NCBI RefSeq assembly: GCF_938029845.1
Contig: NZ_CALHGG010000024.1
Location: forward strand, 1-36,493
DNA length: 36,493 nt
Direction of reading: 5' to 3'
Source: an uncultured Capnocytophaga sp.
Lineage (GTDB): Bacteria; Bacteroidota; Bacteroidia; Flavobacteriales; Flavobacteriaceae
Below the pieces are notes generated by a model, which did not search any database, was not told the DNA's origin, and saw only the letters and a list, made by a program, of their open reading frames with translations. Made by a program: the position numbers and the translations under genes. Shown here piece by piece: positions 22,089 to 30,929 of the stretch (within the stretch, counting starts at the first letter, position 1; each line of letters begins with the position of its first letter).

Positions 22089-22982
22089 ATGTGGGAACAA
22101 GTTTTAAAAGATTTTGAGTATTATTTGAAGATAGAGCGAGGTATGTCTCCAAACTCTGTTATTTCTTATTTGCTTGATATAGAGAAACTTATACGTTTTA
22201 TTTCTACTCATGAGGTCATGGAGTCTCCTGCAACTATTACAGCAGAGACTCTCCGTACTTTTGTCTATGAAGCAGGTAAAGAGCTTAAGGCACGCTCACA
22301 ATCAAGGCTTATATCCTCTCTGAAGAGTTTTTTTAAGTATCTCATGCTTGAAAACTATCGTGAGGATTACCCTATGGAGTATATTGATACCCCGAGATTC
22401 GGCATGAAACTTCCCGATACACTTTCGGTGGAGGAAATCGATAGTCTCATTGCAGGTATTGACCTCTCTACGGATGAAGGACATCGCAATAGGGCGATTA
22501 TAGAAACCCTTTATGGCTGTGGTTTGCGAGTATCGGAGTTGGTGAATTTGCATTTGTCTGATTTGTTCTTTGAGGAAGGCTTTATTCGGGTATTAGGTAA
22601 GGGAAACAAGCAGCGATTGGTACCTATAAGTACACATACTCAAAAGGAGATTAATAATTATGTACAACATCAGCGTAAGAAGGTACCAGAGGTGAAAGAA
22701 TTTTCAGATATAGTGTTCCTTAATCGTCGTGGTAAGCAACTCACCCGTGCGATGATATTTACTATTATAAAGCAGGCTGCCGAGGCTATTGGTCTTACCA
22801 AGCATATAAGCCCACATACCTTTAGGCACTCATTTGCCACTCATTTGTTGGAGAATGGGGCGAACCTTAGGGCAATACAACTTATGCTAGGGCATGAGAG
22901 TATCACTACCACTGAGATATATACCCATGTGGAACATTCTTATCTATCACAAGTGATAAACACCTATCATCCAAGGAGATGA
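22089..22982 (+). CDS. xerD: tyrosine recombinase XerD
   Basis: A 297-residue site-specific recombinase that resolves chromosome dimers at dif. The N-terminal SAM-like DNA-binding domain spans about 1-100. The catalytic set is complete: Arg147 in GCGLRVSEL, Lys171 in LGKGNKQR, His243 and Arg246 in HTFRHSFATHLL, His269 in LGHE, and the nucleophile Tyr278 in TEIYTHV. Length and motif spacing are those of housekeeping Xer proteins, not phage integrases, and no attachment site or island surrounds it. The start MWEQVLKDFEYYLKIERG matches the family; the longer frame from 22056 would begin upstream of the promoter core. Confidence 0.92.
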   Translation: MWEQVLKDFEYYLKIERGMSPNSVISYLLDIEKLIRFISTHEVMESPATITAETLRTFVYEAGKELKARSQSRLISSLKSFFKYLMLENYREDYPMEYIDTPRFGMKLPDTLSVEEIDSLIAGIDLSTDEGHRNRAIIETLYGCGLRVSELVNLHLSDLFFEEGFIRVLGKGNKQRLVPISTHTQKEINNYVQHQRKKVPEVKEFSDIVFLNRRGKQLTRAMIFTIIKQAAEAIGLTKHISPHTFRHSFATHLLENGANLRAIQLMLGHESITTTEIYTHVEHSYLSQVINTYHPRR

Positions 22983-23007
22983 GTTAGAGATAGAAATATA
23001 TTTAATT

Positions 23008-23015
23008 TATTTTTG
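23008..23015 (+). promoter_or_regulatory. possible promoter core just before the M1 peptidase start
   Basis: TATTTTTG fits TAnnTTTG and ends 4 nt before the ATG at 23020. If used, the mRNA would be leaderless or nearly so. It may also be a chance match in AT-rich spacer, because xerD ends only 37 nt upstream. Confidence 0.35.
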
Positions 23016-23019
23016 ATAT

Positions 23020-25485
23020 ATGATACGAAAATATCTATTACTAGCCATGCTGGCTACCTCTATGGGGGTGGCTACAGCACAGACCGAGACTTCGGGAAGA
23101 GAAAAAGTTTATCACGCGGAAGCTACTAAGTACAACGCTCTTGACCACACTAAGTTGCGTGTTTCTTTTAGCTTAGAGAAAAGAGAACTCTATGGGGAGG
23201 AATGGCTTACAGCAGCGCCTTACTTCTATCCAACAGATTCTTTGGTTTTGGATGCGCAAGCAATGCTTATCCATAGCGTGAATCTCTGCGATAAGAAAGG
23301 AAATATAGGTCGTTCCCTTTCTTACAAATATGCTAATGATAAACTTACCATTCAATTGGACAAGACTTACCAACGTGGAGAAAAATACACTGTTTATATC
23401 AAGTATACTTCCCAACCTGAGAAAGTAGGAAAAGAAGGCGGTCAAGCAATCAACGATGCTAAGGGGCTCTTCTTTATCAATCCTACTAAGGAGGACAAAA
23501 ACAGACCTATTGAGATCTGGACACAAGGTGAAACAAGATCTAACTCTACTTGGTTCCCCACTATTGACGAAACCAACCAAAAATCTTCTCAAGAAATCTA
23601 CATTACAGTACCTGAGCGCTTTATCACGCTTTCCAACGGGGTACTTACTTCTTCAAAAAAAGATGGAAAAGGACAACGCACCGATTATTGGCTATTCAAG
23701 CAAAAACATGCGCCTTACTTATTCTTCCTAGGTGCGGGCGAATATGCGCAAATCAAAGACAAACCTTGGAGAGGAAAAGTGCCTTTGACTTACTATGTAG
23801 AGCATGAATATGCCGATGTAGCCAAGAGAATCTTTGGAAAAACAGGTGAGATGATGGAGTTCTTCTCTACACTCTTGAACTGTGATTATCCTTGGCCTAC
23901 TTATGATCAGATTACAGCACAAGAATATGTAAGTGGTGCCATGGAAAACACTACCGCTACGCTTCACAGTTCTATGGCTCAACAAACAGCCGAGTCACTT
24001 AACGATGAAAACAAATGGGAGTCTGTAGTAGCTCATGAGCTATTCCACCACTGGTTCGGAGATTTGGTAACAGCTGAAAGCTGGGCGAACCTTACGGTGA
24101 ATGAGTCCTTTGCTAACTATTCTGAGTACCTTTGGCTCGAACACAAATATGGAAAAGATTATGCAGACTATCACCTTGGCAGAGATATCTCAGGCTATAA
24201 GAATAGTGGCTCATACCACAAGCACTTAGTGCGTTTTGATTATGAAAAGGCCGATGATATGTTCGATGCAGTATCCTATAACAAAGGAGGAGGTATCCTT
24301 CATATGCTTCGTAACTATTTGGGTGACAAAGCTTTCTTTGAAGGAATGTCTAAGTATCTCAAGGATAATAAGTTTGGAACAGGGGAAGCGCATCAGTTGC
24401 GTTTAGCTTTTGAAGCAGTAAGTGGTCGAGACCTTAACTGGTTCTTTAACCAATGGTATTTTAACTATGGAAATGTGGTAATGACCCCTAAAATTACCTA
24501 TGACAGTGCCAAGGGTGAAGCAGTACTTGAAATTGGTCAAGACGAAAAATTACCATTCCAATTCCCATTGGAAGTGGATATATATGATGGTGGCAAATAC
24601 GAACGTAAAGAGGTATGGGTAAGTGCCAAACCTAAGAACGAGTTCCGCTTTAAAGTGTCTCCCAATTACAGCCTTATCGATGTGGATCCTCGTGGACTTA
24701 TCGTAGGTGATGAAGCACCTTATAAAACAGCTGAACAATATCTATTCCAATACAATAGGGCTAATGATTACAAGAGCCGTAACCAAGCAGTTGAATATGC
24801 TATAACTAACAACAATAGCGAAATACTTATCGCAGCACTTAGGGATCCTTTCTTCCGCTTGCGTATCAAGGCTATCCAAGGATTGAGACAAAGTAATGCA
24901 AACCAATGGGCACCTATAGTAGAGAATTTGGCTAACAATGATCCAGAAAACTTGGTAAAAGCTGCGGCTATTACACAACTTTCTTATCTAAGAGATGCTA
25001 GATACAAATCTTTATTCGAAAATGCTGTAAAAATTCCTTCTCGTTCCATTAAGGTAGCGGCAGCATCTGGTTTGGTAGCTTTAGATCCTTCTCTAGCAAG
25101 CCAATATATTGATAAAATTGATCTAAAGAGCCTCAACTTTGAGCAATTTATGACTTTCTATCCTTATATATTAAAGAGCAAAGATGAAAAATATTTGCCT
25201 ATATTGCTTGATAAGGTGATCTATTATCCACTATATCCAGAACAGTATCAAGCTCCTATCAAGGAAGGATTCAATTGGCTTATGAGCACTGACAATACAG
25301 AGCTTACTAAGAAGGCAGCCAAGACTCTTGGTAATGTATTTGGTTGGTTTAGCGAAGATGAAAAGAAACTTTTACGCAAAGTATCTGAAGATGGCTTGAA
25401 AATCAAGGAAGATTTGCTTAAAAAGAATCCTAATTCTGAATCTGTGAAGGCTCAAATTGACCTTCTTAAGAATATCAAGTGGTAA
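23020..25485 (+). CDS. M1 family metallo-aminopeptidase, secreted
   Basis: An 821-residue zinc aminopeptidase with a signal peptide (MIRKYLLLAMLATSMGVATAQ). Catalytic elements are GAMEN (306-310), which binds the free N-terminus, and HELFHHWFGD with His339, Glu340 and His343, followed 18 residues later by the third ligand Glu362 in NLTVNESFANY. The C-terminal 270 residues form a helical repeat-like region, as in this family. It likely trims peptides in the periplasm or at the cell surface, fitting a peptide-using lifestyle together with the M48 and S9 peptidases nearby. It ends before a strong terminator. Confidence 0.95.
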   Translation: MIRKYLLLAMLATSMGVATAQTETSGREKVYHAEATKYNALDHTKLRVSFSLEKRELYGEEWLTAAPYFYPTDSLVLDAQAMLIHSVNLCDKKGNIGRSLSYKYANDKLTIQLDKTYQRGEKYTVYIKYTSQPEKVGKEGGQAINDAKGLFFINPTKEDKNRPIEIWTQGETRSNSTWFPTIDETNQKSSQEIYITVPERFITLSNGVLTSSKKDGKGQRTDYWLFKQKHAPYLFFLGAGEYAQIKDKPWRGKVPLTYYVEHEYADVAKRIFGKTGEMMEFFSTLLNCDYPWPTYDQITAQEYVSGAMENTTATLHSSMAQQTAESLNDENKWESVVAHELFHHWFGDLVTAESWANLTVNESFANYSEYLWLEHKYGKDYADYHLGRDISGYKNSGSYHKHLVRFDYEKADDMFDAVSYNKGGGILHMLRNYLGDKAFFEGMSKYLKDNKFGTGEAHQLRLAFEAVSGRDLNWFFNQWYFNYGNVVMTPKITYDSAKGEAVLEIGQDEKLPFQFPLEVDIYDGGKYERKEVWVSAKPKNEFRFKVSPNYSLIDVDPRGLIVGDEAPYKTAEQYLFQYNRANDYKSRNQAVEYAITNNNSEILIAALRDPFFRLRIKAIQGLRQSNANQWAPIVENLANNDPENLVKAAAITQLSYLRDARYKSLFENAVKIPSRSIKVAAASGLVALDPSLASQYIDKIDLKSLNFEQFMTFYPYILKSKDEKYLPILLDKVIYYPLYPEQYQAPIKEGFNWLMSTDNTELTKKAAKTLGNVFGWFSEDEKKLLRKVSEDGLKIKEDLLKKNPNSESVKAQIDLLKNIKW

Positions 25486-25525
25486 GACACTCAGGAGAGA
25501 ATCCTTAAGTCTATTTATTAAGAAT

Positions 25526-25557
25526 AGCCTACCCAAAATAGGGTAGGCTGTTTTTTT
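25526..25557 (+). terminator. intrinsic terminator after the M1 peptidase gene
   Basis: A 9-bp stem AGCCTACCC/GGGTAGGCT (25526-25534 with 25541-25549), 6-nt loop, then a run of seven T. The T run shares its last bases with the TTTG box of the next promoter. Confidence 0.9.
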
Positions 25558-25585
25558 GCTAATATGGAAAAAAGCTGTATCTTTG
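25555..25585 (+). promoter_or_regulatory. full Bacteroidota promoter for the M48 peptidase
   Basis: TTTG at 25555-25558, 19 bp spacer, TATCTTTG at 25578-25585. Start of transcription is expected near 25592, 17 nt before the ATG. The -33 box lies inside the T run of the preceding terminator. Confidence 0.75.
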
Positions 25586-25608
25586 CCCCATTATTTAAAA
25601 AATAAAAG

Positions 25609-26415
25609 ATGAAAAAAATATTATGTATAGGTCTGTTATTAGCACTTACTGCTTGTAAGACCAATCCCTTTACAGGAAAGAGTACACTGAACTTCATGTC
25701 CAATAGCTCACTCTTTCCTACTTCATTTAGTGAGTATAATCAGTTCCTCTCTTCTAACAAAGTAATCAAGGGAACTCCTGAGGCGGAGATGATCAAGCGT
25801 GTAGGGGAGCGTATTGCCAAGGCCTCCCAGCTTTGGTTGGAGAGAAATGGATATAAGGATTACCTGAAGGATTATCGTTGGGAATACAACTTGGTAGAGA
25901 GCAAGGAACTCAACGCTTGGTGTATGCCTGGGGGTAAGATTGTATTCTACACAGGTATCCTCCCTATAGCTAAGAATGAACGCGGTATAGCGGTAATCAT
26001 GGGGCACGAGGTAGCACACGCCTTGGCCGACCATGGAGCACAGCGTATGAGTGCTTCAACTATCCAACAGATAGGTGCCTTAGCGGGGAATGTATTGCTG
26101 AGCAATAGCAAATATCTCAATGAGTTCAATACCGCTTATGGCTTAGGTACTCAAGTTGGGGTTATGCTTCCCTTTAGCAGAAGCCACGAGACAGAAGCTG
26201 ATTCCATAGGTCTCCAAATTATGGCGTTGGCAGGTTATGATCCTGATGAGGGCTACAAGCTCTGGGAACGCATGAGTGCAGCCTCAGGAGGAGGAAGTTC
26301 TAATTCGCTTCTTAGTACCCACCCTTCTAACGAATCACGTATCGCCAACCTTAAGCAACTCGCTCCCAAGGTAAAGGCGGAAGCACAGAAGTACGGAATT
26401 ACCCGTTTTGAATAA
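25609..26415 (+). CDS. M48 family zinc metallopeptidase lipoprotein
   Basis: A 268-residue protein with lipoprotein signal MKKILCIGLLLALTACKTNP; the lipobox LTAC places lipidated Cys at residue 16. The peptidase motif is GHEVAHALADHG with His133, Glu134 and His137, and the third zinc ligand is probably Glu196 in RSHETEADSIG. Such single-domain M48 lipoproteins (LoiP/BepA-like) act in the periplasm on misfolded outer-membrane proteins; the exact substrate is inferred. It is a single-gene unit between a promoter and a strong terminator. Confidence 0.92.
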   Translation: MKKILCIGLLLALTACKTNPFTGKSTLNFMSNSSLFPTSFSEYNQFLSSNKVIKGTPEAEMIKRVGERIAKASQLWLERNGYKDYLKDYRWEYNLVESKELNAWCMPGGKIVFYTGILPIAKNERGIAVIMGHEVAHALADHGAQRMSASTIQQIGALAGNVLLSNSKYLNEFNTAYGLGTQVGVMLPFSRSHETEADSIGLQIMALAGYDPDEGYKLWERMSAASGGGSSNSLLSTHPSNESRIANLKQLAPKVKAEAQKYGITRFE

Positions 26416-26432
26416 AAGAACAAAGCATACAG

Positions 26433-26463
26433 AAAGGCTTTCCCTTGGGGGAAAGCCTTTTTT
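26433..26463 (+). terminator. intrinsic terminator after the M48 peptidase gene
   Basis: A 12-bp stem AAAGGCTTTCCC/GGGAAAGCCTTT (26433-26444 with 26449-26460) with a 4-nt loop and T run. Confidence 0.9.
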
Positions 26464-26478
26464 AGTGGTGTGGAAATC

Positions 26479-26506
26479 TTTTCACTTTTCACTTTCCATT
26501 TTTCAC
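26479..26506 (+). repeat. short TTTTCAC heptamer array
   Basis: TTTTCAC at 26479-26485 and 26486-26492, a variant TTTCCAT, then TTTTTCAC ending at 26506. It lies between the M48 terminator and the tex promoter core. The same heptamer is in the inverted repeat after nrdA. Confidence 0.5.
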
Positions 26507-26516
26507 TTCATTTTCC

Positions 26517-26524
26517 TATCTTTG
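26517..26524 (+). promoter_or_regulatory. Bacteroidota promoter core for tex
   Basis: TATCTTTG fits TAnnTTTG, 18 nt before the ATG at 26543, predicting a leader of about 12 nt. The open frame extends upstream of the core to 26408, but that part is not expected to be translated. Confidence 0.65.
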
Positions 26525-26542
26525 TGCCTTATTTTTCTAAAC

Positions 26543-28666
26543 ATGACAAATATCCAATTCATTAAGAATCAAACACAGCTTACAGAAAAAGCTATTGAAA
26601 ATACGCTTACTTTACTCTCGGAAGGCTGTACCATTCCTTTTATCGCACGTTATCGCAAGGATAGAACGGGCAACTTGGACGAGGTGGCTATTGAGAAAAT
26701 CGCTAAGGCGCAAACGGAATACGAAAACATTTGTAAGCGCAAGGAGACCATTCTCACCAGTATAGAGGAACAAGGCAAGCTTACCGATGAACTGCGTAAT
26801 CGCCTAGAAAACTCTTTTGAAATTAATGAGTTGGAAGACTTATACTTGCCTTACAAGAAAAAACGTAAAACCAAAGCCGATGTAGCCAAAGAAAACGGTT
26901 TGGAGCCTTTGGCAAAGCAACTTATGAGCCAGCGAGTAACCGATTTGGAACAACTCGCCGCTCATTATCTTTCTGATAAAGTGGTTTCTGTACAGGAAGC
27001 ACTACAAGGGGCTTCGGATATTATAGCCGAATGGATCAATGAGAATATGTATGTACGCCGTACCCTTAGGAGGGTTTTCCAGCGAAAAGCACAACTCTGT
27101 GCCGAGGTGGCCAAAGGAAAGGAAAACGAGGAGGAAGCTCAGAAGTATGCTCAGTATTTTGATTGGAGTGAACCGCTTGCCAAAGCGCCTTCTCATCGTG
27201 TATTAGCGGTTCTTCGTGCTGAAAAAGAGGGCTTTATCAAAATGAAAGTAGAGGTAGAGCCTGAAGATACAATTCCTTTTATTGAGGAATCGGTAATCAA
27301 AGGCAGTGGTGAAGTGGCTGATTTCCTTAAAAAGACAGTCAAAGATAGCTACAAACGTCTTTTAGAGCCATCTATCTCTAATGAAACCTTACAAGAAGCT
27401 AAGGACAAGGCGGATACCAAGGCTATTGCTGTGTTTTCTGAGAACCTTTCTCAACTTTTGTTGGCTTCTCCCTTGGGAGAGAAGCGTATATTAGCGATAG
27501 ATCCTGGTTTTCGTACGGGTTGTAAGGTGGTTTGCTTGGATGAGAAGGGGGATTTGCTCCATAATGAGACGATTTTCCCTCATGCACCTCAGCACGAAAC
27601 GGCCTTGGCTTCCAAGAAAATCCGTACTATGGTGGAGCAATATCGTATAGAGGCCATTAGCATAGGCAATGGCACCGCTTCTCGTGAAACGGAGAGTTTT
27701 ATCAAGCAAATCACTTTCCCGCATCCTGTACAGGTTTTTGTGGTCAGTGAGGCGGGAGCGTCGGTATACTCAGCTTCCAAGGTAGCGCGCGATGAGTTTC
27801 CTGACTATGATGTAACAGTTCGTGGGGCAGTTTCCATAGGTCGCCGCTTGGCGGATCCCTTGGCGGAATTGGTCAAGATAGAACCCAAATCAATAGGAGT
27901 AGGGCAGTACCAGCATGATGTAAATCAGGCTTCTCTCAAGCAGGAGTTGGATGCTACTGTGATTCGTTGTGTGAATAAGGTGGGGGTGAATCTCAATACG
28001 GCCAGTAAGTCTCTCTTGAGCTATGTATCGGGTATAGGAGAGAAAATGGCTGAGAATATAGTAGCTTACCGCTCGGCCAATGGGGCTTTTTCATGTCGTG
28101 AGGATCTCAAGAAGGTACCTCGTTTGGGAGATAAGGTCTATCAGCAGGCGGTGGCTTTCTTGCGGGTACATAATAGCAAAAATCCATTGGACAACTCAGC
28201 GGTACATCCTGAAGCTTACCCAATTATTAAGCAAATGGCTAAGGATTTGGGCATCTCTGTGGAGAAGCTTATCGGGAATAAGCAAGCAATTGCCTCTATT
28301 GATATTAAGAAGTATCAAACCGCTGAAGTAGGGGAATTGTACCTTAAGGATGTACTCAAGGAATTGGAAAAACCTGGACTAGATCCAAGACAAACCGCAA
28401 AGGTATTTGAATTTGATCCCAATGTGAAGACCTTTGACGATGTACGTATAGGCATGGTGCTCCCAGGGATTGTCAATAATATCACTGCCTTTGGTTGCTT
28501 TGTGGATATAGGAATCAAAGAAAGTGGCTTGGTACATATCTCTCAACTAAAGGATGGCTATGTATCCGATGTCAATGAAGTGGTGAAGCTCCACCAACAA
28601 GTACAAGTCAGGGTCATAGAAGTGGATACCGCTCGCAAGCGTATCTCACTGAGTATGATACTCTAA
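26543..28666 (+). CDS. tex: Tex family RNA-binding transcription accessory protein
   Basis: A 707-residue protein of the Tex/Spt6-like family. An N-terminal helical region (about 1-310) is followed by a YqgF RNase H-like domain starting around 315 (RILAIDPGFRTGCKVV), a helix-hairpin-helix segment (about 486-545, SYVSGIGEKMAENIVAYR) and a C-terminal S1 RNA-binding domain (about 636-705, GMVLPGIVNNITAFGCFVDI). It binds nucleic acids and influences transcription; the precise role is unclear in this phylum. The start is set at ATG 26543 because the preceding 45 codons lie across the terminator and promoter. It is somewhat shorter than E. coli YhgF, as usual for this group. Confidence 0.94.
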   Translation: MTNIQFIKNQTQLTEKAIENTLTLLSEGCTIPFIARYRKDRTGNLDEVAIEKIAKAQTEYENICKRKETILTSIEEQGKLTDELRNRLENSFEINELEDLYLPYKKKRKTKADVAKENGLEPLAKQLMSQRVTDLEQLAAHYLSDKVVSVQEALQGASDIIAEWINENMYVRRTLRRVFQRKAQLCAEVAKGKENEEEAQKYAQYFDWSEPLAKAPSHRVLAVLRAEKEGFIKMKVEVEPEDTIPFIEESVIKGSGEVADFLKKTVKDSYKRLLEPSISNETLQEAKDKADTKAIAVFSENLSQLLLASPLGEKRILAIDPGFRTGCKVVCLDEKGDLLHNETIFPHAPQHETALASKKIRTMVEQYRIEAISIGNGTASRETESFIKQITFPHPVQVFVVSEAGASVYSASKVARDEFPDYDVTVRGAVSIGRRLADPLAELVKIEPKSIGVGQYQHDVNQASLKQELDATVIRCVNKVGVNLNTASKSLLSYVSGIGEKMAENIVAYRSANGAFSCREDLKKVPRLGDKVYQQAVAFLRVHNSKNPLDNSAVHPEAYPIIKQMAKDLGISVEKLIGNKQAIASIDIKKYQTAEVGELYLKDVLKELEKPGLDPRQTAKVFEFDPNVKTFDDVRIGMVLPGIVNNITAFGCFVDIGIKESGLVHISQLKDGYVSDVNEVVKLHQQVQVRVIEVDTARKRISLSMIL

Positions 28667-28698
28667 ACAAATTTTTTATGGTATAAAGATAATAGATT

Positions 28699-30747
28699 AT
28701 GATGCCACCAAAAGCACCTAAAAAACAACAATTATTAGAGATTCATGCCGATAAGCGAATAGATAATTACTTTTGGCTCAACCAGCGAGATACACCAGAG
28801 GTATTGTCCTACTTGGAGGCTGAGAATGAATATTTTACATATAAGACAAAACATACTGAAGCCTTTCAAAAAGCACTCTTTAAGGAGATGAAAAGTCGTA
28901 TCAAGGAGGATGATGAATCGGTTCCTTATAAGTATAATGGGTATTGGTACTTTTCTCGTTTTCAAGAGGGAAAGGAATACCCCATTTACCTTAGGCGTGC
29001 AGATCAGCCCAATGCACAGGAGGAAGTACTCTTTGAAGTAAATCAAATGGCACGAGGGCATAAGTTCTACCAGTTTGCCGAGTTCTCTGTGAGTCCGGAT
29101 AACAAATGGGCATCCTTTTCGGTGGATACACGGGGACGACGTATGTACTCTCTCTTTATCAAGAATTTAGAGACAGGTGAGGTACTTCCTTTAGAGATAA
29201 AAAATACCGATGGGAGTAGTTGCTGGGGCAATGATAATCAGACTATTTTCTATACCAAGATAGATACCCAAACGCTTCGTTCTCACAAGATCTATCGTCA
29301 CCAATTGGGACAGTCTCCCAAGGAAGATGTATTGGTCTTCCATGAGAAAGATGAGACGTTCAATACAGGTATATTCAAGTCCAAGTCAGAGCAGTTTCTC
29401 ATTATCCAGTCTGATAGTACGCTTTCTTCAGAGAGTTGGTTCTTGGATGCAGCGACACCTATGGCCGATTTCAAGTGTTTTCAGCCACGTGAGCGAGGGT
29501 TGGAGTATGATATAGCCCATTATGGAGATTATTTCTATATACTGAACAATGCGGATGGAGCAACTAATTTCAAATTAGACAAAACTCTTATAGGACAGAC
29601 CGAAAAAAGCTATTGGCAATCTGTACTTCCGCATCAGGAGGATATTCGCTTGGAAGAAATAGACATATTCAAGGAATATTTGGTGGTTACTCAGCGGTAT
29701 AATGGTCTTTCTCAGATACGTATCATACGTTGGGATGGTACTGGGGAGCATTATTTACCTTTTGACAATGAGACTTATATGGCCTCCACAGGGCTAAATT
29801 TGGATTTTGATACCGAGATTCTACGTTATACTTATAATTCCATGACTACCCCTTATTCTGTGATTGATTATAATATGCGCACAGGAGATAAGGAGGTGAA
29901 GAAGCAGCAACAGGTATTGGGAGGAAAGTTCAGTGAGGAGAATTATGAGTCGCGAAGGCTTTGGGCTACAGCTGCTGATGGTACCCAGATTCCTATTTCT
30001 CTAGTTTATCGCAAGGGAATAAAGAGTGATGGTTCCAATCCTTTGCTTCTCTATGGCTATGGCTCTTATGGAATTACTATTGAACCTTCCTTTTCTACCA
30101 CACGGCTAAGTCTGTTGGATAGGGGCTTTATCTTTGCTATTGCTCATATACGTGGTGGCGAATATTTGGGACGCCCTTGGTATGAGGCGGGCAAATTGCT
30201 CCATAAGAAAAATACCTTTACCGACTTTATTGATTGTGCTAAGTACTTGATAGCAAGTCAATATACATCGACAGCTCACCTATATGCCATGGGAGGTTCT
30301 GCAGGTGGTTTGCTTATGGGAGCGGTGATCAATCAGGCACCTGAGCTTTTCCATGGAGTGGTCGCCAATGTCCCTTTTGTGGATGTGGTAACTACTATGT
30401 TGGACGATTCTATTCCACTTACAACAGGGGAATATGATGAGTGGGGCAATCCAAATGACAAGCAGTACTATGATTACATGAAGAGTTACTCTCCTTATGA
30501 TAATGTGTGCGCTCAGGCATATCCTAATTTGTTGGTACTCACGGGCTATCATGATTCTCAAGTACAGTATTGGGAGCCTGCTAAGTGGGTGGCTAAGCTT
30601 AGGGAACTCAAAACCGATGATAATTTGTTGCTCTTCTATACTGATATGAGTTCAGGGCATAGTGGTGCCTCAGGGCGTTACGAGTCTCTCAAGGAAATAG
30701 CGCGCGAATATGCCTTCCTTTTGGACTTGGAGAACATACATCAATAA
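28699..30747 (+). CDS. ptrB: S9 prolyl oligopeptidase family, oligopeptidase B
   Basis: A 682-residue serine peptidase with an N-terminal seven-bladed propeller (about 70-400) and an alpha/beta-hydrolase domain (about 410-680). The catalytic triad is Ser534 in GGSAGG, Asp619 in TGYHDSQV and His654 in SSGHSG. The N-terminal APKKQQLLEIHADKRIDNYFWL matches oligopeptidase B, which cleaves short peptides after basic residues; PTDPP-type prolyl oligopeptidases are the alternative. No signal peptide, so it is cytoplasmic. The first Met could be 28699 or 28702. It is 32 nt after tex, probably co-transcribed. Confidence 0.93.
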   Translation: MMPPKAPKKQQLLEIHADKRIDNYFWLNQRDTPEVLSYLEAENEYFTYKTKHTEAFQKALFKEMKSRIKEDDESVPYKYNGYWYFSRFQEGKEYPIYLRRADQPNAQEEVLFEVNQMARGHKFYQFAEFSVSPDNKWASFSVDTRGRRMYSLFIKNLETGEVLPLEIKNTDGSSCWGNDNQTIFYTKIDTQTLRSHKIYRHQLGQSPKEDVLVFHEKDETFNTGIFKSKSEQFLIIQSDSTLSSESWFLDAATPMADFKCFQPRERGLEYDIAHYGDYFYILNNADGATNFKLDKTLIGQTEKSYWQSVLPHQEDIRLEEIDIFKEYLVVTQRYNGLSQIRIIRWDGTGEHYLPFDNETYMASTGLNLDFDTEILRYTYNSMTTPYSVIDYNMRTGDKEVKKQQQVLGGKFSEENYESRRLWATAADGTQIPISLVYRKGIKSDGSNPLLLYGYGSYGITIEPSFSTTRLSLLDRGFIFAIAHIRGGEYLGRPWYEAGKLLHKKNTFTDFIDCAKYLIASQYTSTAHLYAMGGSAGGLLMGAVINQAPELFHGVVANVPFVDVVTTMLDDSIPLTTGEYDEWGNPNDKQYYDYMKSYSPYDNVCAQAYPNLLVLTGYHDSQVQYWEPAKWVAKLRELKTDDNLLLFYTDMSSGHSGASGRYESLKEIAREYAFLLDLENIHQ

Positions 30748-30752
30748 CTTTA

Positions 30753-30786
30753 AAAAAATCCTCTTTCCACAGAGGATTTTTTATTT
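30753..30786 (+). terminator. intrinsic terminator after ptrB
   Basis: A 12-bp stem AAAAAATCCTCT/AGAGGATTTTTT (30753-30764 with 30771-30782) with a 6-nt loop. It separates tex-ptrB from the bat genes. Confidence 0.88.
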
Positions 30787-30894
30787 TTACAAAAGATAAT
30801 GGAAAAGAAAAAGTAAATTAATAATTTATATAGGATATATCTATTAAAAGTATTAAAATAAAGACAAAAAAGAATTTTTATGGGAATAATATCG

Positions 30895-30902
30895 TATTTT
30901 TG
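30895..30902 (+). promoter_or_regulatory. Bacteroidota promoter core for batC-batD-ppk
   Basis: TATTTTTG fits TAnnTTTG, 27 nt before the chosen batC ATG at 30930. No terminator is visible until 35955, so it may drive all three genes. Confidence 0.65.
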
Positions 30903-30929
30903 TGGCAGAAAACCAATAACTTTATTATC

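Noticed and set aside
22089..22982. Tyrosine recombinase as a sign of a mobile element
   Set aside because: Length, motifs and surroundings fit housekeeping XerD; no attachment sites or cargo genes are present.
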